Positions 61,491-64,000 of a stretch of DNA of 64,000 nt are shown one piece after another. Below the pieces are notes generated by a model that saw only the letters and a list, made by a program, of their open reading frames with translations, ran no database searches and had not been told where the DNA came from. How positions within the stretch are numbered: the stretch's first letter is position 1; each line of letters starts with the position of its first letter. The DNA is from Chelonoidis abingdonii (taxonomy: Eukaryota > Chordata > Testudines > Testudinidae), in assembly GCF_003597395.2 (NCBI RefSeq), contig NC_133771.1, forward strand, positions 143,261,998-143,325,997, given 5' to 3'. The position numbers were made by a program, and so were the translations under genes.

Positions 61491-61647
61491 AGCTGTAACG
61501 ATTTTTTTTTTCCACGAATTTGGATTTCGCTTCTGTAACCGGCGCCCCCTTTTTGGATTAGCCCGCTTTGTTTTTCCCCAGCAGGCGATCCAGATCCAGT
61601 ATCTCCCATACAGTCCATGCGGAGCCTTTTTGGATTTTGGACTGCAT
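61480..61647 (-). pseudogene. Broken Myb/SANT-like protein start of a PIF/Harbinger element
   Basis: Reading the minus strand from an ATG at 61,647, the frame gives MQSKIQKGSAWTVWEILDLD. The SAWT-x-x-E-x-LDL pattern is the start of the Myb/SANT-like DNA-binding domain carried as the second gene of PIF/Harbinger transposons. Further along, about 61,500-61,560, CAGAAGCGAAATCC and a run of A followed by TC fit the next part of the domain only with several insertions and losses. The frame is destroyed and the sequence becomes increasingly noisy toward the A-poor block. In an intact element this protein helps bring the transposase to the ends and into the nucleus. Whether the damage is real or introduced by the poor read cannot be decided here. 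Confidence 0.5.
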
Positions 61648-61986
61648 TGCTACCCGTGCTGATCAAGAGCGCACCTGGGCAAACAGGAATGAAAATCTAA
61701 ATTTCGGCGGGGCTTTTCCCTGATTACCTGACCACTGCATCCGAGTTCAGATTTGCTGTCCAGAGCGGTCCCAGTAGTGCGCTGTGGGAAATACCGCCCG
61801 GAGCCATACCGTCGATTTGCGGCCACACTAACCCTAATCCGATATGGTAATACCAATTTTAGCGCTACTCCTCTCGTTGGGGAGGAGTACAGAAACCGAT
61901 TTAAAGAGCCCTTTATATCGGTATAAAGAGCGTTGTAGTGTGGACGGGTACAGAGTTTTAACGCTTAACATAGTATAGACCAGGCC
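61648..61986 (-). mobile_element. PIF/Harbinger element, terminal region
   Basis: The segment holds family phrases such as GCTGTCCAGAGCGGTC, CCGTCGATTTGCGGCC and TTTAGCGCTACTCCTCTCG. It ends TAGTATAGACCAGGCC at 61,971-61,986, the same type of terminus as the elements at 1-193 and 11,162. TGA follows directly. The other end would lie within the A-poor block or the unsequenced gap. It forms the upstream region of the Myb/SANT-like remnant. Confidence 0.7.
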
Positions 61987-62615
61987 TGAGTTTAAGTTCT
62001 GTATGATGGGAGCTGCTACTGGCATATACAGTAAATCTGGGACATTATTAACTTCTTCCTCCACAAAGGAAGAGCAGCTTGTAATCTCAATCACTGTGCT
62101 GTAATTCTTCAGTAACTCTTCCACAGAAGTGGATTGTCCAATAAACCCAGTGATCTTTGTTGTCTGACTTTCCTCATGTTGCAACAGTAAGAACTGAGTT
62201 TTGTTGCTGTGCCAAAGGGGTGGGGGAAGAGGCAGTGAGCCAGCACACACAGCATTTGCTTGGAATCATATTTCTGTGGAAAAGTTACAGATGGGGTTAT
62301 TAAAATCTTAGCCTGCACTGCTGTGTGATAAATGGGATAATGATGACGCGTGATTCCAATTTGTACTAATTATACATTATAAAATGGAAGGTGGTAGCCA
62401 GTGAGTATTCCTGCTGCTGCACTACTCTTTTTCTTTGTCAGTGGTGATCTATATATGATATTTCTGAGTGTGTTTAAACATTTTTGTTTCGGTTTTATAA
62501 AGAGATAGGAATGCATGGAGTTGTTGATTTCTTTCATTCGATATGTGAAAATTCATAATCAACCCTAGCTTTTCTAAGCAGCAAGTTCCAAAGGCAGTGA
62601 AGTGTGATTTGGAGG
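61987..62615. other. Unique non-coding DNA
   Basis: No exon was recognised; the 138-codon minus-strand frame at 61,834-62,250 overlaps the transposon end and has no family features. Confidence 0.5.
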
Positions 62616-62619
62616 AAGA

Positions 62620-62960
62620 GTCCAGAACTGGGGGTCTAAATTCTATCTATGGCTCTGCCACTGAGTCAGTGTGGGGTTCTGGGCATGCCGCTTCACTTCT
62701 TTCTGTGCTTCTGTAGGAAGATGGTCTTGTGGTTAAGACTGTCTTGGGCAAGTAAATGAATCTTTCTGTGCCTCAGTTCTCCAACAGTAAAATGGGGATA
62801 ATATTTTTCTGTCTCAAAGGAGTGTTTTGAGGATAAGTACGTTGATGTTTATGAGGTGCACAAAGTACTCTGGTGGCTGTGACCTAGATCATTTCACCAG
62901 CTGTAAAATGGGGACACTTTCTTGCATGCCCCACAGGGCCATTGTAAGTATTAGTTAGCA
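62620..62960 (+). repeat. MIR-like SINE
   Basis: The passage TCTTTCTGTGCCTCAGTTCT followed by CAGTAAAATGGGGATAATA and AAGGAGTGTTTTGAGGATAA is the core of the MIR/CORE-SINE pattern shared by amniotes. A second CTGTAAAATGGGGACA occurs at about 62,900, so two overlapping copies may be present. It is old and diverged. Confidence 0.65.
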
Positions 62961-63534
62961 AATGTTCCTAACACAATTCAAACATGTAGATGTAGGCCTG
63001 ATTCTGATCTATTTCAAACCAGTGTAGTAATCAGTGTACTAGATTGTCAGCTGGGACACTGGTACAGGTTAAAGCAATCTGAAGACTCACTCTATACTTG
63101 TGCCAGCAGCCAGTAGCCTGTTACAGCAACCAGAAATCATACACAGACTCTTTTGGACACCCATTTCTCTGGGGTATATCCCATGCACCAGCTACAGGGA
63201 ACTGAAGACCAAGGTGTATGCTGGCAATGCTGTGGTAGCTCTTTGCAATCCAAGGACCTTGCCATGCGGAGATTTGGTAAACAACTTTAGAACAATTTTA
63301 TGTTAGTGGAGTAGCTCAAAGCTGTCTTTATACACTAGAGAATCTAGCTCAATGGATGCGTCTGGTATAAAACTGTTAAAAGCGATATCAGAATCAGTTG
63401 TATAAACCGCTATGCAAGTGCTAAGTATTAGTAAGGTTAGCTTTAGCGTCATAGCCAGACTTCACCTATGCTGTTGTTTTCTGCATCTGGTGTGTATTTT
63501 ATTAATTTCCTTTCTGTGTGTGTTTTGTTTTCAG
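62961..63534. other. Unique non-coding DNA
   Basis: No exon or repeat was recognised. The 68-codon frame at 63,100 has no family features. Confidence 0.45.
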
Positions 63535-63637
63535 CCTATGTGCTGACACAGGACTGGTTTTGTTTCCAAAAGAAGAGTTTGCAGAACTACACAGTGCCTG
63601 ATCCAAACAAACACTTTGATGTTCCTAGTTGGACTAC
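63535..63637 (+). other. Possible internal exon (weak)
   Basis: A good acceptor, TGTTTTGTTTTCAG, ends at 63,534. Candidate donors are GTAGGT at 63,638 and GTAATA at 63,642. One frame is open across the whole segment after two leading bases and translates from YVLTQDWFCF to VPSWT. It contains one N-Y-T sequon. I do not recognise the protein, and one open frame over about 100 bases is not strong evidence. It could be a chance match or a non-coding RNA exon. Confidence 0.2.
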
Positions 63638-63641
63638 GTAG

Positions 63642-64000
63642 GTAATAAACTCAAAATAGATGTGTTCATTTTATTTGATTTTCAGTAAACAAATGATTGT
63701 CCAGAAAAGATTGTTTGTTCTGAGAAGTGAGCCTCATTTGGAATCCATGGGAACATTTGATCATTCACTCTAACTTTGAGACAGGCTGCCTTACCACATA
63801 GTATTATGGATGTCATCTTGAATACATACTTGCATGTCCCTCTGGGCCTCCTGCCAGATCTTTTCTGAGAAGAGAAAAGTACAGTGGTAATGTTGATAAG
63901 TGGGGGGAAGTTTATAGTGAAAAATTCCTCCATTGCATTCTACTAATTAATTCTGAACTTTTCTATAACCCTTGCTACAGTGCTTTACATGGCTAATTTA
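63642..64000. other. Unique non-coding DNA to window end
   Basis: No gene or repeat was recognised; the 83-codon minus-strand frame has no identifiable domain. Confidence 0.45.

Overview
The window looks like non-coding nuclear DNA of a turtle, probably a cryptodire. The dispersed repeats I recognise from memory are turtle or archosaur families: a CR1 LINE with the turtle-type 3' end, PIF/Harbinger elements and MITEs, hAT miniature elements with 8-bp target duplications, LTRs beginning TGTGACA and ending TGTCACA, and palindromic elements ending in a GACTAACACGGCTAC-like tail. No database search was possible. I found no convincing intact protein-coding gene. The ordinary sequence is AT-rich, intergenic or intronic in character.

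Layout. Positions 1-193 are the end of a Harbinger-type element. From 194 to 48,521 unique AT-rich DNA is interrupted by repeats. The ones with clear boundaries are a hAT element (2,102-2,969), a MITE split by a solo LTR (7,447-8,410), a hairpin MITE split by a SINE-like insertion (8,914-9,100), a solo LTR (11,550-12,653), a tRNA-Glu-like sequence beside a CR1 tail (14,976-15,475), an LTR cluster (20,430-25,072), Harbinger MITEs (11,162, 26,550, 36,125, 50,309), a minus-strand CR1 tail (40,147-40,605) and four hAT elements (43,281-47,717). A damaged CR1 reverse-transcriptase fragment lies at 50,566-51,682. A false tandem duplication around one N sits at 4,992-5,502.

The most striking part is 53,925 to about 61,490, a pyrimidine-rich block directly after a gap of exactly 25 N. 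It carries open frames of up to 1,072 codons, but it is not a gene cluster. Positions 53,925 to about 59,090 are a collinear copy of 48,522-53,899 in which almost every A has become C, while C, G and T are kept and the resulting C runs are often shortened. All three stop codons, and their reverse complements, contain A, so the long frames on both strands follow automatically. From about 59,091 to 61,490 the same three-letter text runs past the end of the left contig into what should be the gap, with A gradually returning. Normal sequence resumes inside a minus-strand Harbinger element with a broken Myb/SANT-like coding start. The simplest explanation is gap filling with a long read in which A was miscalled as C. 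A biological origin is not excluded by the sequence alone, but no known mutator makes this change.

From 61,990 to 64,000 there is unique DNA, a MIR-like SINE and one weak exon-like segment.
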